Below, one piece after another: positions 43,969 to 53,661 of a stretch of DNA of 64,000 nucleotides. Each line of letters opens with the position of its first letter. Position 1 is the first letter of the stretch. Below the pieces are notes generated by a model, which worked only from the letters and a program-made list of their open reading frames with translations, ran no database searches and was not told where the DNA came from. The position numbers and the translations under genes were made by a program. The DNA is taken from the NCBI GenBank assembly GCA_024637195.1, contig JAGXFN010000011.1:62001-126000 (forward strand), read 5' to 3'. Source of the DNA: Arcobacter sp. (GTDB lineage Bacteria; Campylobacterota; Campylobacteria; Campylobacterales; Sulfurimonadaceae).

Positions 43969-44587
43969 TAATCGTCAGATAACAGCCGTAGCATGCTTGG
44001 TTTTTGACAGGTACTGCTGTTGTGTTCTTGGCCCAACGGCGGATCTTTTGGTAAAATGAAAGACCTTTTTGACTCATCTGAGAGATCAGTTTCTCTTTTT
44101 CAACAAAAATCTTTTGACGCTCTGCCGTGATCTTTTCTAAAGCGGCATCAACCTCTGCCTTGATGGCAACTGTCTTCCCTTCTGCTTCAGCAATGACGGT
44201 TTTTTGAGTTTTGATAAGTTCTTCTTTTGTTTCGATCACTTTTTCTAGGCGAGCGATCTCTTCATTGGCAAAATTTATCTGCTCTTTTGCGATATCTTCT
44301 TCAAGTTGAAGCGATTTCATCTCGCGTTCAGTTTTGATCTCTGCACTTTTCTTTGCATTTGCACTCAGTTTTTCACTGAGTTCTGCAAGATGCAGTTCAT
44401 TTTTTTGTTTTTTCAGCTGCTCGGCTTTGATACCCTCTTCTAAATCAGCGATCTGCTTTTCGATGCTCTCTTTTACTGCAAGTACGGTCTCGTATTTGTG
44501 TTTTGCCTCTTCGATTTTTGGTTCAAATGAATCGATTTCTTTATCGATCTTTGACAATTCAACCAACTGTTGTAGGTGCTTATTCAT
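43865..44587 (-). CDS. C4-type zinc-ribbon coiled-coil protein (HP0958 family)
   Basis: 240 residues. A long antiparallel coiled coil (about 1-175, Glu/Lys-rich) is followed by a C-terminal zinc ribbon with two CxxC pairs (CYGCY and CPHCG). In H. pylori the homologue HP0958 is needed for flagellum formation and interacts with RpoN and flaA mRNA. The same role here is plausible given the chemotaxis receptor in the window, but is not shown. Confidence 0.88.
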   Translation of the reverse strand: MNKHLQQLVELSKIDKEIDSFEPKIEEAKHKYETVLAVKESIEKQIADLEEGIKAEQLKKQKNELHLAELSEKLSANAKKSAEIKTEREMKSLQLEEDIAKEQINFANEEIARLEKVIETKEELIKTQKTVIAEAEGKTVAIKAEVDAALEKITAERQKIFVEKEKLISQMSQKGLSFYQKIRRWAKNTTAVPVKNQACYGCYLTINDKVYSEVIKGEEITTCPHCGRILYIETEEEQTA

Positions 44588-44599
44588 TGTTTTCCTTAA

Positions 44600-45343
44600 T
44601 TAAACATAGGTGAAGGGGTTTTTTGATGATGAAATTATAACGCTTATTCCTAAATTCTGCAAATCTTTTGCCAAAACTTCTCCAAAATAGCGCTCACTTT
44701 CAAAATGTCCGATGTCTATCATCGACAATCCTATCGTTTTTGCCTCCATCGCATCATGGTATTTGATGTCGCCGGTCAAAAAGCAGTCTGCCGCAATTGT
44801 CTTCATCAAAGATGCGCCTGAGCCGGTTGTCAAGGCTATACGTTTTATTTTATCATGTTTTTTGATGCATTTTATCTGCGCTAGTCCAAGTTTATCTGCT
44901 ATGCTTTTAGCAAATTCATCAAATTCCATCCCCGCTTCGCCAAAACGTTCATCAACATCCAAGTAAGCAACAAAACCCTCTTTTTCACTGATCTTATAGC
45001 CCAAGATCTCTGTCGCAACGTAGCTGTTGAGATGTGTTTTGTCAAAATTCGTGTGCATCGCGATATTTGAGATATTTTTTTGCACCATCTTTTGCAAGAG
45101 TTTTGCCGGGTACTGGTTAAACTGAAGTTGCTTGAGACCGCCGAAGATTATCGGATGGTGCGTAATGACGAGCGTATCTTCTTCAAGGCTTTCAAGCATC
45201 TCCTCATCGATATCGACACTAAGCACGATTCGCTTGACTTCATGTTTCCAATCCCCGACCAAAAGACCGGAATTATCCCAAGACTCTTGAAGCTCAAATG
45301 CAGAGATCGTATCCAAGATCTTGTATATATCTTCTATACTCAC
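44600..45343 (-). CDS. Nif3-like dinuclear metal-centre protein
   Basis: 247 residues, of the DUF34/YbgI family that forms toroidal hexamers with two metals per subunit. Metal-ligand motifs are ITHHPIIFGG, MHTNFD near residue 100 and the C-terminal DIGHFESE. The molecular function remains debated (GTP cyclohydrolase 1 type 2 is an annotation often used). The start overlaps the NYN gene stop by four bases. Confidence 0.9.
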   Translation of the reverse strand: MSIEDIYKILDTISAFELQESWDNSGLLVGDWKHEVKRIVLSVDIDEEMLESLEEDTLVITHHPIIFGGLKQLQFNQYPAKLLQKMVQKNISNIAMHTNFDKTHLNSYVATEILGYKISEKEGFVAYLDVDERFGEAGMEFDEFAKSIADKLGLAQIKCIKKHDKIKRIALTTGSGASLMKTIAADCFLTGDIKYHDAMEAKTIGLSMIDIGHFESERYFGEVLAKDLQNLGISVIISSSKNPFTYV

Positions 45344-46122
45344 GGCTTCTCCTTATAGTGCCTCTTTCGTTTGCAGCGGATAAAAACCGCCTTGTCGTGT
45401 GAAAAAGGATCATTCTCCTTGATCTCGAACATATCCAATGCATTGATCATATCCATCATCTTTGCATAGCCATAGTTGCGCGGATCGAAGTCTGGATGGC
45501 GGTTGGCAAGGGTCTGTGTCACATGCACCAAGTAGGACCACCCCGAGTGGTCCGCCGTATCCTCAACAACATTTTTCAAGAGCTCTTTTAAGGCCTCGTC
45601 TTTCGTGATATCTGTTTTGGCCGGCTCGTTTTTGGCCGTGCCGCTTTTGCTGGGTTGTTTCAATTTTTGCTGATGGGCCTGTTCTTTGCGCAGGTTTTCT
45701 GTATAAATGAACTTGTCGCATGCCGCCAAAAATGACTTGGGTGTTTTTTTCTCGCCAAAGCCGTAAACCCGCAGACCCGACTCACGGATGCGTTGTGCCA
45801 GACGGGTAAAATCGCTGTCCGAGGAGACGATACAAAAGCCGTCAAGCTTTCCCGCATAAAGAAGGTCCATCGCATCAATAATCATCGCCGAATCTGTCGA
45901 ATTTTTCCCCACCGTATAGCCAAACTGCTGCATAGGCTGTATCCCATGTGAGAGCAGATGCGTCTTCCATCCCTTAAGGCGCGTGTCAGTCCAGTCTCCG
46001 TAGATACGTTTTATCGAGGCCACCCCGTACTGGGCGATCTCCTCCATCAATCCTTCTATGATAGAGGGCTGTGAATTGTCCGCATCGATGATGACTGCCA
46101 GATTCAGCTGTTCTTTGATCAT
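45340..46122 (-). CDS. NYN (LabA/DUF88) nuclease-like protein with LOTUS/OST-HTH domain
   Basis: 260 residues. The N-terminal NYN domain (about 5-150) is PIN-like, with acidic residues in AVIIDADNSQPS, DSAMIIDAMDLLY and CIVSSDSDFTRL. A charged linker (150-180) leads to a C-terminal LOTUS/OST-HTH domain (about 180-250: SGWSYLVHVTQTLANRHPDFDPRNYGYAKMMD-like region). Such proteins are predicted RNA-binding endoribonucleases; the target is unknown. It overlaps the TPR gene and the Nif3-like gene by four bases each. Confidence 0.88.
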   Translation of the reverse strand: MIKEQLNLAVIIDADNSQPSIIEGLMEEIAQYGVASIKRIYGDWTDTRLKGWKTHLLSHGIQPMQQFGYTVGKNSTDSAMIIDAMDLLYAGKLDGFCIVSSDSDFTRLAQRIRESGLRVYGFGEKKTPKSFLAACDKFIYTENLRKEQAHQQKLKQPSKSGTAKNEPAKTDITKDEALKELLKNVVEDTADHSGWSYLVHVTQTLANRHPDFDPRNYGYAKMMDMINALDMFEIKENDPFSHDKAVFIRCKRKRHYKEKP

Positions 46123-46700
46123 GTCAGCTTCTCCAACTCTTCGCGCGCCTGCTCAAAGTCAGCATCACTCTCTAGAGCTTTTTTATACATCTCTTTTGCC
46201 TCTTCCGTTTGTCCAAGACGCCGTTTGAAATTGGCATAGTTGAACCAGGTAGGCGCGTACTCTTCATCGATTTCTATGGCTTTGAGATAGTGCGCTTCGG
46301 CCTCTGCATTTCTATCCATAGAAGCAAGCATCCCCGCTAACGCGTTATGCGTCATATCATCATTAGGCTCGAGTTGCAAAGACCTGTTATAGTGCTCTTC
46401 CGCCTTTTCAAGGTCGCCCTGTTTGGCCAAAACAAACCCCAGCTTGTTGTGCCCTTCGGCAAGATCAGGATGCACTCTTGTAATATTTTCCAGCAATAGC
46501 TGCGCTTTGTCCAGGTCACCCTCACTGTAAACAGCGTCTGCTTCTTCGATCATCTCATCGGCAGTCGGTTCAGACGAGATGAGTTCGGCTTCTTGGATTG
46601 ACTCCGGTTCTGTATTTGGATCTATATTCTGAATGAACTCATACATTTTATAGGCAAAGAAAGCGGAGACGAGTAACATAATTATTTGAAAAGTTGACAT
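46119..46700 (-). CDS. Membrane-anchored TPR protein
   Basis: 193 residues from the ATG at 46700, chosen for the GAGGA site before it. One N-terminal transmembrane helix (about 3-20) precedes an acidic linker. Four to five tetratricopeptide repeats (about 55-190) follow, with repeated A-xx-YN-LG and NDDMTHNALAGML-type helices. TPRs make protein contacts; the partner is unknown. It shares its upstream region with the divergent DedA gene. Confidence 0.8.
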   Translation of the reverse strand: MSTFQIIMLLVSAFFAYKMYEFIQNIDPNTEPESIQEAELISSEPTADEMIEEADAVYSEGDLDKAQLLLENITRVHPDLAEGHNKLGFVLAKQGDLEKAEEHYNRSLQLEPNDDMTHNALAGMLASMDRNAEAEAHYLKAIEIDEEYAPTWFNYANFKRRLGQTEEAKEMYKKALESDADFEQAREELEKLT

Positions 46701-46787
46701 ATTTATCCTCAATAGTAATATAGGCTTTTTTATTATACTAAAATCATTTTGTGTGTACACTTGCAGCAAAACTATTTAGGACATTTG

Positions 46788-47345
46788 ATGCAAGATATAC
46801 TCACTAATCTCGAAACCTACGGCTACATTGTACTTTTTTTATACTCATTTGGAGGAGGATTTGTCGCGCTAATGGGTGCCGGTGTGCTCTCTTATACCGG
46901 GCATATGGACCTGACAACCTCTATTCTTATTGCTTTTATCGCCAACTTCTTGGGTGATGTGATGCTTTTTTATATGGGGCGCTATAATAAAAAGCAGGTG
47001 ATGGCCTATCTGTATAAGCATAAACGTAAACTTGCACTTTCGCACATTTTGATGAAAAAGCATGGTTCCTGGGTCGTTTTCTTGCAAAAGTATGTCTATG
47101 GCATCAAAACGCTTATCCCTTTGGCGATCGGTCTGACCAAGTATGATCTGAAAAAATTCATCATCTTAAACTTTTTTGCCTCCGCGCTTTGGGCAGTCAC
47201 GATCGGCCTTGTGAGCTATATGGCGGGTGAGGTGATCAAGTCGGCTTATGAGACGATTGCCGAGCGTCCCTACATCGCACCTCTCATTCTTTTTAGTATT
47301 ATCGGGGGGATCTGGTGGTATCTGAGTGCAAAGACTAAAAGATAA
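46788..47345 (+). CDS. DedA family membrane protein
   Basis: About 185 residues from the ATG at 46788 (TAGGA site upstream). It has the VTT/DedA core: an early hydrophobic re-entrant segment, FIANFLGDVMLFYMGRY, then the conserved Arg/Gly region HGSWVVFLQKYVYGIKTLIPLAIG, and two C-terminal helices. DedA proteins act in undecaprenyl phosphate or phospholipid flipping. Which lipid this one moves is not known. Confidence 0.88.
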   Translation: MQDILTNLETYGYIVLFLYSFGGGFVALMGAGVLSYTGHMDLTTSILIAFIANFLGDVMLFYMGRYNKKQVMAYLYKHKRKLALSHILMKKHGSWVVFLQKYVYGIKTLIPLAIGLTKYDLKKFIILNFFASALWAVTIGLVSYMAGEVIKSAYETIAERPYIAPLILFSIIGGIWWYLSAKTKR

Positions 47346-47372
47346 CTCTTTTGTCTTTACACCGAGGTCAGG

Positions 47373-48713
47373 TTATTTGCTGAGTGCCATCGTCTCGTAA
47401 GGACATTCGGATATAAATCTCAACATTGGAAAGTACTCTTTTGACTCATCCTCATAGTGGTTGTAGCTGGCCGTACCGTCTTCTTCTATGGTAACACTGA
47501 CCACTCTTCCTACTGTAACCGCCGTCCAAGAGACAGCGCTCTGCTTATCGACTTTTCTTTTGGTATTGGGTTCGCGGATAAGATAGTTTTTTCCGTCTTT
47601 GCTATTTTTGACGACAATGGCAAAAACATTGGTTCCCATTTTGCCTACAAAATAAAGAGTCTCTCCTTCGATATGCACTTTCTCTCCGGTCGAAGGATGT
47701 GAATTAACTGCCTCGCCGCATTGCGAAGCCACCATTTTATTGTGAGCTAAGGCTTTCATTCGATATGCCTCGGCTTTAAGCCTGAGGACCTTGGCTTCTT
47801 TGAGTTCTTGCTGCTGTTTTATTGCAGCGACTCGTGCTTTTTCTTCTTCTTTTTCTTTGTTTATCCAAAAGGTATAGAATTTGTGCGACTTGTAGCGGTG
47901 GGTATCTTTGAGCGGAAGCTTGTACTTTGAGACAAAAAACATCTCCTCTTTTGTCGGCGATCCTTCTATCATCGGAAAAAGAAGAGTAAAGTTTTTTGTA
48001 TCGGCTTGAATCATAGACTCATGATTCTTTTTTTCCATTAGCTTTTGTATATAGGTCTTTTGGCTATCTAGCTGTCTTAGTTTGGAGATGTACTCAAGGG
48101 AAAGGTCGTTGTCTTTGTAGTGATCTGCCATGTGCCCGGATATAGCGCTCAAGTCGCTAAGCTGAACATAGTCTTCGCATTTTTTGCTTATCAGCCCGAA
48201 CTCATCATTCTTGGCCTGGATGATTTTTTTGCACGACTCTTTGAATGTATAAATCGGCTGGGCGAAAAGAGCAAAGGCTTTTGGGTTTTTGCTGAACTTC
48301 TTATTCATAAACTCAACTGCTTCAGAAGGGGAGACGTCTTCTTTGATCAAAACAGAGATCGTGTTATAGCTAAAGCCTGTTTTTTTCCAGCGCGCTGCAT
48401 GTTTAGGCGATAGATTCAGAGCCTTCCAGTCTTCTGCTTCTTCTTTGTCTATATTGACCGCTTTCCAACGTTTTCGTTCGGCTTCTTGCTCTATACGCAA
48501 CTCCTCCTGCGGGTCGATAATATAAGTAGCCCTCTGCTCGTTTGGATGTATCTGCTTGCGTTTTTCAAGGTTTTCTACACTGTTGGCAAACATCTCACTT
48601 TGGCGTTTTTCCATATCTTTGCGCATCTGTGCAAATTCATTTGGCTCAGCTTCGTCTATACAGCCGCTAAAAAATAGAACAATAAAAAACAATAAAAACG
48701 ACCGTACCTGCAT
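47373..48713 (-). CDS. Lipoprotein of unknown function
   Basis: 446 residues from the ATG at 48713, preceded by AAGGG. The signal peptide ends in the lipobox FSGC (Cys about residue 16), so it is lipid-anchored. Much of the mature part is charged and helical, with a coiled-coil stretch (about 290-330: KEKEEEKARVAAIKQQQEL). Near 80-125 a short repeat mentions AEDWKALNLSP, AARWKKTGFS and PSEAVEFMNKKFS, which resembles small helical repeats seen in other exported proteins. No enzyme motif. Convergent with the DedA gene. Confidence 0.65.
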   Translation of the reverse strand: MQVRSFLLFFIVLFFSGCIDEAEPNEFAQMRKDMEKRQSEMFANSVENLEKRKQIHPNEQRATYIIDPQEELRIEQEAERKRWKAVNIDKEEAEDWKALNLSPKHAARWKKTGFSYNTISVLIKEDVSPSEAVEFMNKKFSKNPKAFALFAQPIYTFKESCKKIIQAKNDEFGLISKKCEDYVQLSDLSAISGHMADHYKDNDLSLEYISKLRQLDSQKTYIQKLMEKKNHESMIQADTKNFTLLFPMIEGSPTKEEMFFVSKYKLPLKDTHRYKSHKFYTFWINKEKEEEKARVAAIKQQQELKEAKVLRLKAEAYRMKALAHNKMVASQCGEAVNSHPSTGEKVHIEGETLYFVGKMGTNVFAIVVKNSKDGKNYLIREPNTKRKVDKQSAVSWTAVTVGRVVSVTIEEDGTASYNHYEDESKEYFPMLRFISECPYETMALSK

Positions 48714-49026
48714 AAACACCCTTAATAATATTATTATATGTTGTAGAATAGCACATTTTTATAAAAATTATAAAAATATGAACTGAAAAACCTGATTTGT
48801 TACTATTTTATGATAAGAGAAGATGCTAAAAGGGGCACAAGCGGTAAAAAAGGGTCAAAAACCGTTTTCGCCAATTTGCTCAAGACGTGTGATGAATGCC
48901 CTTTAAAGCATTCAAAAATTACTTTGTAAAACCGCCACGACTAGTTTTCTGAAGAAACTTTTTACTTTGTAAAACCGCCACGGCTAGTTTTCTGAAGAAA
49001 CTTTTTACTTTGTAAAACCGCCACGG
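48714..49026. repeat. Spacer with 43-bp tandem repeats after pckA
   Basis: No gene is seen in these 313 bases. Two full 43-base units (48921-48963, 48964-49006) and a partial third (49007-49035) run into the pckA stop codon, so the pckA end has been copied twice. Each unit carries an AGTTTTCT/AGAAACT imperfect hairpin followed by five T. A separate 7-bp hairpin (TGAATGC/GCATTCA) is at 48893-48914. The remainder is AT-rich and should hold the lipoprotein promoter. Confidence 0.75.
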
Positions 49027-50643
49027 CTAGTTTTCAACTTTTGGGCCGGCGGTTGAATAGTCGAATTCACTGTTTTCATTAAGATAGCGATTGAAATTTT
49101 GGATAAACATTTCTGCTAGTTTGTCGCGCGTACGGTCAAACGCTTCTTTATCTTCCCAGGCATTGCGCGGGTTGAGAATACTTGAATCGATGCCGTTTAA
49201 TGACTTTGGCACCTGCAAACGGAAAGTGACCGTGGTATCAAACTCGCTCTCGTTGATCGAGCCGTCGAGAATAGTGTTGATGCAGGCACGGGTATCTTTG
49301 ATGCTCATGCGTTTGCCGACACCGTAAACGCCGCCACTCCAGCCTGTATTGACAAGATAGACATTGACATTGTGCTGATCGATCTTTTCGCCGAGAAGTT
49401 TTGCATAAACGGTGGGGTGAAGCGGCAGGAAGGCCTCTCCAAAGCATGCTGAGAAGGTTGCTACAGGTTCAACAATACCGCGCTCTGTTCCGGCAACTTT
49501 TGCAGTGTAGCCGCTAAGAAAATAGTACATTGCCTGCTCTTTTGAGAGTTTTGAGACCGGAGGAAGGACACCGAAGGCATCGGCTGTAAGGAAAATGATG
49601 TTTTTCGGATGGCCTGCTTTGAGTTGCGGAACGTGGTTTTCAATATGCTCGATCGGATAGGAGACGCGTGTATTTTCGGTTTTGGAACGGTTGGTATAGT
49701 CAACATCGCCTTCGCTGTTGGCTACAACATTTTCCAAGAGTGCGCTTTTACGGATAGCTCCATAAATCTCAGGCTCACTTTCTGAATCCAGGTTGATCAC
49801 TTTTGCGTAACAGCCGCCCTCGAAGTTAAAGACGCCCTCCTCGTCCCAGCCGTGTTCGTCATCGCCGATCAGGGCACGGTTCGGATCGGTAGAAAGTGTT
49901 GTCTTTCCTGTCCCCGAGAGACCAAAGAAAAGACAGGTATCGCCTCCTTTGCCGACGTTTGCAGAACAATGCATTGCCAGCTTTTTCTCCAGTGGCAACC
50001 AATAGTTCATCATGGAGAAGATCCCTTTTTTCATCTCACCGCCGTACCAGGTTCCGCCGATGATAGAGATGTTTTCTTCGATGTTAAAGAGGACGAAGAC
50101 CTCTGAATGCATCCCCATCTCTTTCCACTTGTCGTTCACCGCTTTGCAGGCATTTAAAACAGTAAACTGCGGCGTAAAGTTTTCAAGCTCTTTTTCTTTT
50201 GGACGGATAAACATGTTTTTTACGAAGTGCGACTGCCAGGCGATCTCAGAGACGAAACGTACAGAACGTTTACTAGAAGCACTGGCACCGCAGTAAACAT
50301 CGGTGACATAGATATCTTTATTTGAGAGTTGTTGTTTGGCGACTAGCAGAAGCTCGTCAAAGATCGCTTTGCTGATGGGCTGATTGACATCTCCCCAGGC
50401 AATATATTTGTTCGACTCAGGCTGGTCTACAAAATATTTGTCTTTTGGACTTCGGCCTGTAAAAATACCGGTGTCTACCATAGTAGCACCATTAGAAGCC
50501 AGTTTGCACTCGCCCTTTTGAAGCTCATGCACTATCAGTTCATCAAAACTCAGATTGTAAAAAACCTGTCCTATATTTTCTAACCCTATCTCTTCAAGAC
50601 CTGCTGGCTTCATGGTTCTTAATACCTTAATGTTTGCATACAA
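49027..50643 (-). CDS. pckA: Phosphoenolpyruvate carboxykinase (ATP)
   Basis: Converts oxaloacetate to PEP for gluconeogenesis, or the reverse, in the cytoplasm. 538 residues. The N-terminal [12 protein letters not shown], the Walker-type [31 protein letters not shown] metal-binding block and the NTGWSGG motif define the ATP-dependent type. Minus-strand TATAAT elements lie upstream at 50689-50694 (with TG for an extended -10) and near 50716. Its 3' end is duplicated in the following spacer. Confidence 0.96.
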   Translation of the reverse strand: MYANIKVLRTMKPAGLEEIGLENIGQVFYNLSFDELIVHELQKGECKLASNGATMVDTGIFTGRSPKDKYFVDQPESNKYIAWGDVNQPISKAIFDELLLVAKQQLSNKDIYVTDVYCGASASSKRSVRFVSEIAWQSHFVKNMFIRPKEKELENFTPQFTVLNACKAVNDKWKEMGMHSEVFVLFNIEENISIIGGTWYGGEMKKGIFSMMNYWLPLEKKLAMHCSANVGKGGDTCLFFGLSGTGKTTLSTDPNRALIGDDEHGWDEEGVFNFEGGCYAKVINLDSESEPEIYGAIRKSALLENVVANSEGDVDYTNRSKTENTRVSYPIEHIENHVPQLKAGHPKNIIFLTADAFGVLPPVSKLSKEQAMYYFLSGYTAKVAGTERGIVEPVATFSACFGEAFLPLHPTVYAKLLGEKIDQHNVNVYLVNTGWSGGVYGVGKRMSIKDTRACINTILDGSINESEFDTTVTFRLQVPKSLNGIDSSILNPRNAWEDKEAFDRTRDKLAEMFIQNFNRYLNENSEFDYSTAGPKVEN

Positions 50644-50873
50644 CCATCATAGTCTCTATAATGTTTGCTACTGCTTAATATTTTTGAAATTATATCAAGC
50701 TTCTATATTGACGAAATTATAGCGACTCGAAACACAAAACCAAAGAAAAAAATGAAATTTCAATGAAAGTTTTTGCAATTTTCAGAAAAGATTATTCTTT
50801 CTTCAGATGAGATAAAAAAGATATTTTAATTCTTCTCAAGTTTTCGGCTGCTTGTTTAATTCTCGAGATGCTC

Positions 50874-52208
50874 TTATAACAATACTCCAAAAACGGCAAA
50901 CAAAACCAGAGATATCCCTCCGCTGACAAGCGCATAGGGGAGCTGAGTCCGGACATGCTCCATATGGTCACAATCGGCCGCCATGGAGGAGATGATCGTC
51001 GTGTCGGAGATGGGAGAGCAGTGATCGCCGAAGACACCTCCGGAAATAACAGCGGCTATCACAAGGGGAAGATTTGCGTCCAACACCGCCGCCATAGGCA
51101 GGGCAATGGGGATCATGATGCTAAAGGTTCCCCAAGAGGTCCCTGTAGAAAAAGAGATCAGTGCTGAAATCATAAAGAGCATAGCGGCCAGAAAAGAGAC
51201 ATTTAACATGCCTTCAGCCAAAGAGGCCAGATAGGGGCCTGTCTTCAAGGCCACCGTTACCTCGCCTAAGGCAAAGGCCAGCAGTAAAATTGTGCCGATG
51301 CCCACCATCTCTCCCGCACCGCTTTTCATCTCTTTGAAATAGCGTTCAAAGGACATGATCCCTTTCATGCGATAATACAGCGCTATAAAGAGTAGCGTCA
51401 AGAGCACGGAGTAAAAGATCGCGCTTGAGCCGCTTCCCTCCAAGATGTTTCCCTCCCCGCTGAGATATAAGAACACCGGTACACTAAGGAGCATCACTGC
51501 CACCGGATAATACATCGCTTTCATCGTGATACCGCTGTGAAGTATGGAGGTATCGCACAGTTCCTTATCCTCCAGAGCCATCTGCTCCGCCCGTTTCATC
51601 GCTGAAAAATCTCTGCCTGTAAAGATGACCAGAAAAAGAAGAAACATCGTCACAATGGCGTAAAAGTTCAGCGGCATCGCGTAGACCAGTAAAGACAGAC
51701 TGTTCCCCTCGATCACACCCTCGGCGATCTGTACCCCGATAAGCCCCAAAAGAAGAGCGCCCCAACCGTTAAAAGGAAAAAGCGAGCAGACGGGAGAGGA
51801 GGTGCTGTCGCAGAGGTAGGCCAGTTTTGCATTGGAGATCTTATAGCATTTGGCCAGAGGTTTTGTCAGTGTCCCTACGACCAGAGCCGTGATCGAGGAC
51901 TCCAAAAAGATCAAGATGCCAACCGAGTAACCCATCAGCAAGGCACTGCGTTTTGTTTTAATGCGTTTCGTGCGCACATACACGATAAACGTCTCTATCG
52001 CTCCGGAAACACTGATGAGACGGATGATGGCCCCCACCATAATGACAAAAAAGAGGGTTTTTATCTTCCAGCCCTCGCCAAACTGTGACAGAAGCCGTTC
52101 TATCGTTGTCGGGATAAACTGTGTAATATCCCCGCCAAGCAGTATCAGCTCACCAATAACAATCCCGCTAAGCAGCGAGATGAAGACCTGGCGGGTCAAG
52201 AGTGCCAT
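50874..52208 (-). CDS. NhaC-type Na+/H+ antiporter
   Basis: 444 residues with about 11 transmembrane helices. STSSPVCSLFPFNGWGALL, the SFSTGTSWGTFSIMIPIALP stretch, and GGVFGDHCSPISDTTI are NhaC-superfamily signatures. The ATG at 52208 leaves the family's usual N-terminal helix incomplete. The frame stays open upstream, in frame with the stop of the preceding GNAT gene at 52272. It encodes a fitting LSLLPPAIAIV stretch but has no ATG, GTG or TTG. The true start may be non-standard or lost. The transported ion pair is not certain. Confidence 0.85.
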   Translation of the reverse strand: MALLTRQVFISLLSGIVIGELILLGGDITQFIPTTIERLLSQFGEGWKIKTLFFVIMVGAIIRLISVSGAIETFIVYVRTKRIKTKRSALLMGYSVGILIFLESSITALVVGTLTKPLAKCYKISNAKLAYLCDSTSSPVCSLFPFNGWGALLLGLIGVQIAEGVIEGNSLSLLVYAMPLNFYAIVTMFLLFLVIFTGRDFSAMKRAEQMALEDKELCDTSILHSGITMKAMYYPVAVMLLSVPVFLYLSGEGNILEGSGSSAIFYSVLLTLLFIALYYRMKGIMSFERYFKEMKSGAGEMVGIGTILLLAFALGEVTVALKTGPYLASLAEGMLNVSFLAAMLFMISALISFSTGTSWGTFSIMIPIALPMAAVLDANLPLVIAAVISGGVFGDHCSPISDTTIISSMAADCDHMEHVRTQLPYALVSGGISLVLFAVFGVLL

Positions 52209-52271
52209 GACAATGGCGATGGCAGGAGGTAAGAGAGAGAGGCTGCTTAGGGTTTCGATAGGAGAGCTCTT

Positions 52272-52883
52272 TTAGAGATCCATAACATATCGAGTAATCC
52301 CCGCGCGTCCGAAATCTTTGAGGTAATAGTCGCTTTTTTTCTGCTCTTTGGCAGTAAAGCCCATCTTCTCATAAGCAAGCTGTGTCTCTATCGAGCCGAT
52401 CTCTATGCCGGTCTGCGCTTTTCTAAAGCCTTTGAGACGTGCATTCAGAAGTACTTTTTTGACCAGTTCTTTGACAACGCCAAGACCTCTATACTCATCT
52501 TTTGTTATCATAAAATCAAGGATAATCGTGTTTTTATCGATTTCCGGCTCGCACAAAAGATAGGAGGCGATACGCTCTTTGTAATTGCCCCTGCATCCCA
52601 TGCTGCTCAAAGCCTCGCTCATCTTATCCCACGAAAGTCTGTAGCCGTCATAACCGCACAAGGCGCCGACAGGCTCGCCGTCAATCTCAGCGATCAGGAA
52701 GTTGCTATAGTGGCAGATCGTTTTGATGTCATTTACAATTAGAGTTTCCAACATCTTAGAGATGTCTTCAGCAGGCGAAAAGATCAGATCAAAGACTCCC
52801 TGCTTTTTACCAGCGCGTGACGATTCTAGAATTGCCCATGCAATAAATGGTGCGTCATCACCCTTTGCTGTACGAATTACCAT
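52272..52883 (-). CDS. GNAT family N-acetyltransferase
   Basis: 203 residues with a GNAT fold. The acetyl-CoA loop is ITKDEYRGLGVVKELVKKVL (R/Q-x-x-G-x-G/A), followed by QLAYEKMGF. The substrate is unknown. It lies upstream of, and in the same reading frame as, the NhaC-type gene, and is divergent from the L,D-transpeptidase gene. Confidence 0.85.
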   Translation of the reverse strand: MVIRTAKGDDAPFIAWAILESSRAGKKQGVFDLIFSPAEDISKMLETLIVNDIKTICHYSNFLIAEIDGEPVGALCGYDGYRLSWDKMSEALSSMGCRGNYKERIASYLLCEPEIDKNTIILDFMITKDEYRGLGVVKELVKKVLLNARLKGFRKAQTGIEIGSIETQLAYEKMGFTAKEQKKSDYYLKDFGRAGITRYVMDL

Positions 52884-52962
52884 TAAATTCCCTATACTCT
52901 AATTAAATTACGATTATGGTATTATAGTTATCTTTAAATCAAACTAAGTTACCGATATTATC

Positions 52963-53661
52963 ATGAAAAAACTCTTGCTCCTTCTTTTTGCCTTCAATCT
53001 TTTTGCCCAAATCACTCTGCCGCAGAGCACGCAACAGCTTCTTCTGGTTACTGCGGAAGGTTTCCACAGTGATCACGCTGTGCTTCAAGCCTATGAAAAA
53101 TCGGACAATCGCTGGCAAAAGGCCTTTGCACCGATCCGTGTCAATCTGGGACGAGAGGGCTTGGCCTGGGGAGAGGGTGTAATGGCTTTTGCTCACCGTG
53201 AAGATGAACCGACCAAACATGAGGGCGACGGGAAGTCTCCTGCCGGTCTTTTTAGTTTGGATCTTTTTTTCGGATACGAGGAGGAGGCGTTTGCCTTTGC
53301 CTACAAAAAAGTCGATACCTCGACACTGTGCATAGACGAGAGCGGCTCGCCGCAGTACAATAAGATCATCACGCTTGAAAAAGATGAGGACGCTTCGCAG
53401 CGCTTTAAAAGTTTCGAGTATATGAAACGCAAGGATAATCTCTACCGCCTGGGCATTGTAGTCGGGCATAACAAAGACGCAACAGCCCAGAGGGGTTCTT
53501 GTATCTTTATCCACATAGAAAAAAAATCGGGGTCTGCCACATCGGGGTGCACCTCCTTGCATGAAGAGCAGCTCTTACACCTTATGCAGTGGCTAGATAC
53601 TGCAAAAGAACCTCTTCTGCTCCAGCTTCCTGCACGCTATCTCCGCGACGGCTTCAAATAA
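52963..53661 (+). CDS. L,D-transpeptidase (YkuD family)
   Basis: 232 residues with a signal peptide (KKLLLLLFAFNLFA, cleavage after about residue 16), so periplasmic. The catalytic region has HEGDGKSPAGLF, the HIEKKSG element and the active-site Cys in TSGCTSL. YkuD enzymes cross-link peptidoglycan or attach proteins to it; the Campylobacterota homologues (Csd6/Pgp2-like) may instead trim the stem peptide. Which activity applies here is not shown. Convergent with the next gene, whose stop adjoins. Confidence 0.85.
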   Translation: MKKLLLLLFAFNLFAQITLPQSTQQLLLVTAEGFHSDHAVLQAYEKSDNRWQKAFAPIRVNLGREGLAWGEGVMAFAHREDEPTKHEGDGKSPAGLFSLDLFFGYEEEAFAFAYKKVDTSTLCIDESGSPQYNKIITLEKDEDASQRFKSFEYMKRKDNLYRLGIVVGHNKDATAQRGSCIFIHIEKKSGSATSGCTSLHEEQLLHLMQWLDTAKEPLLLQLPARYLRDGFK

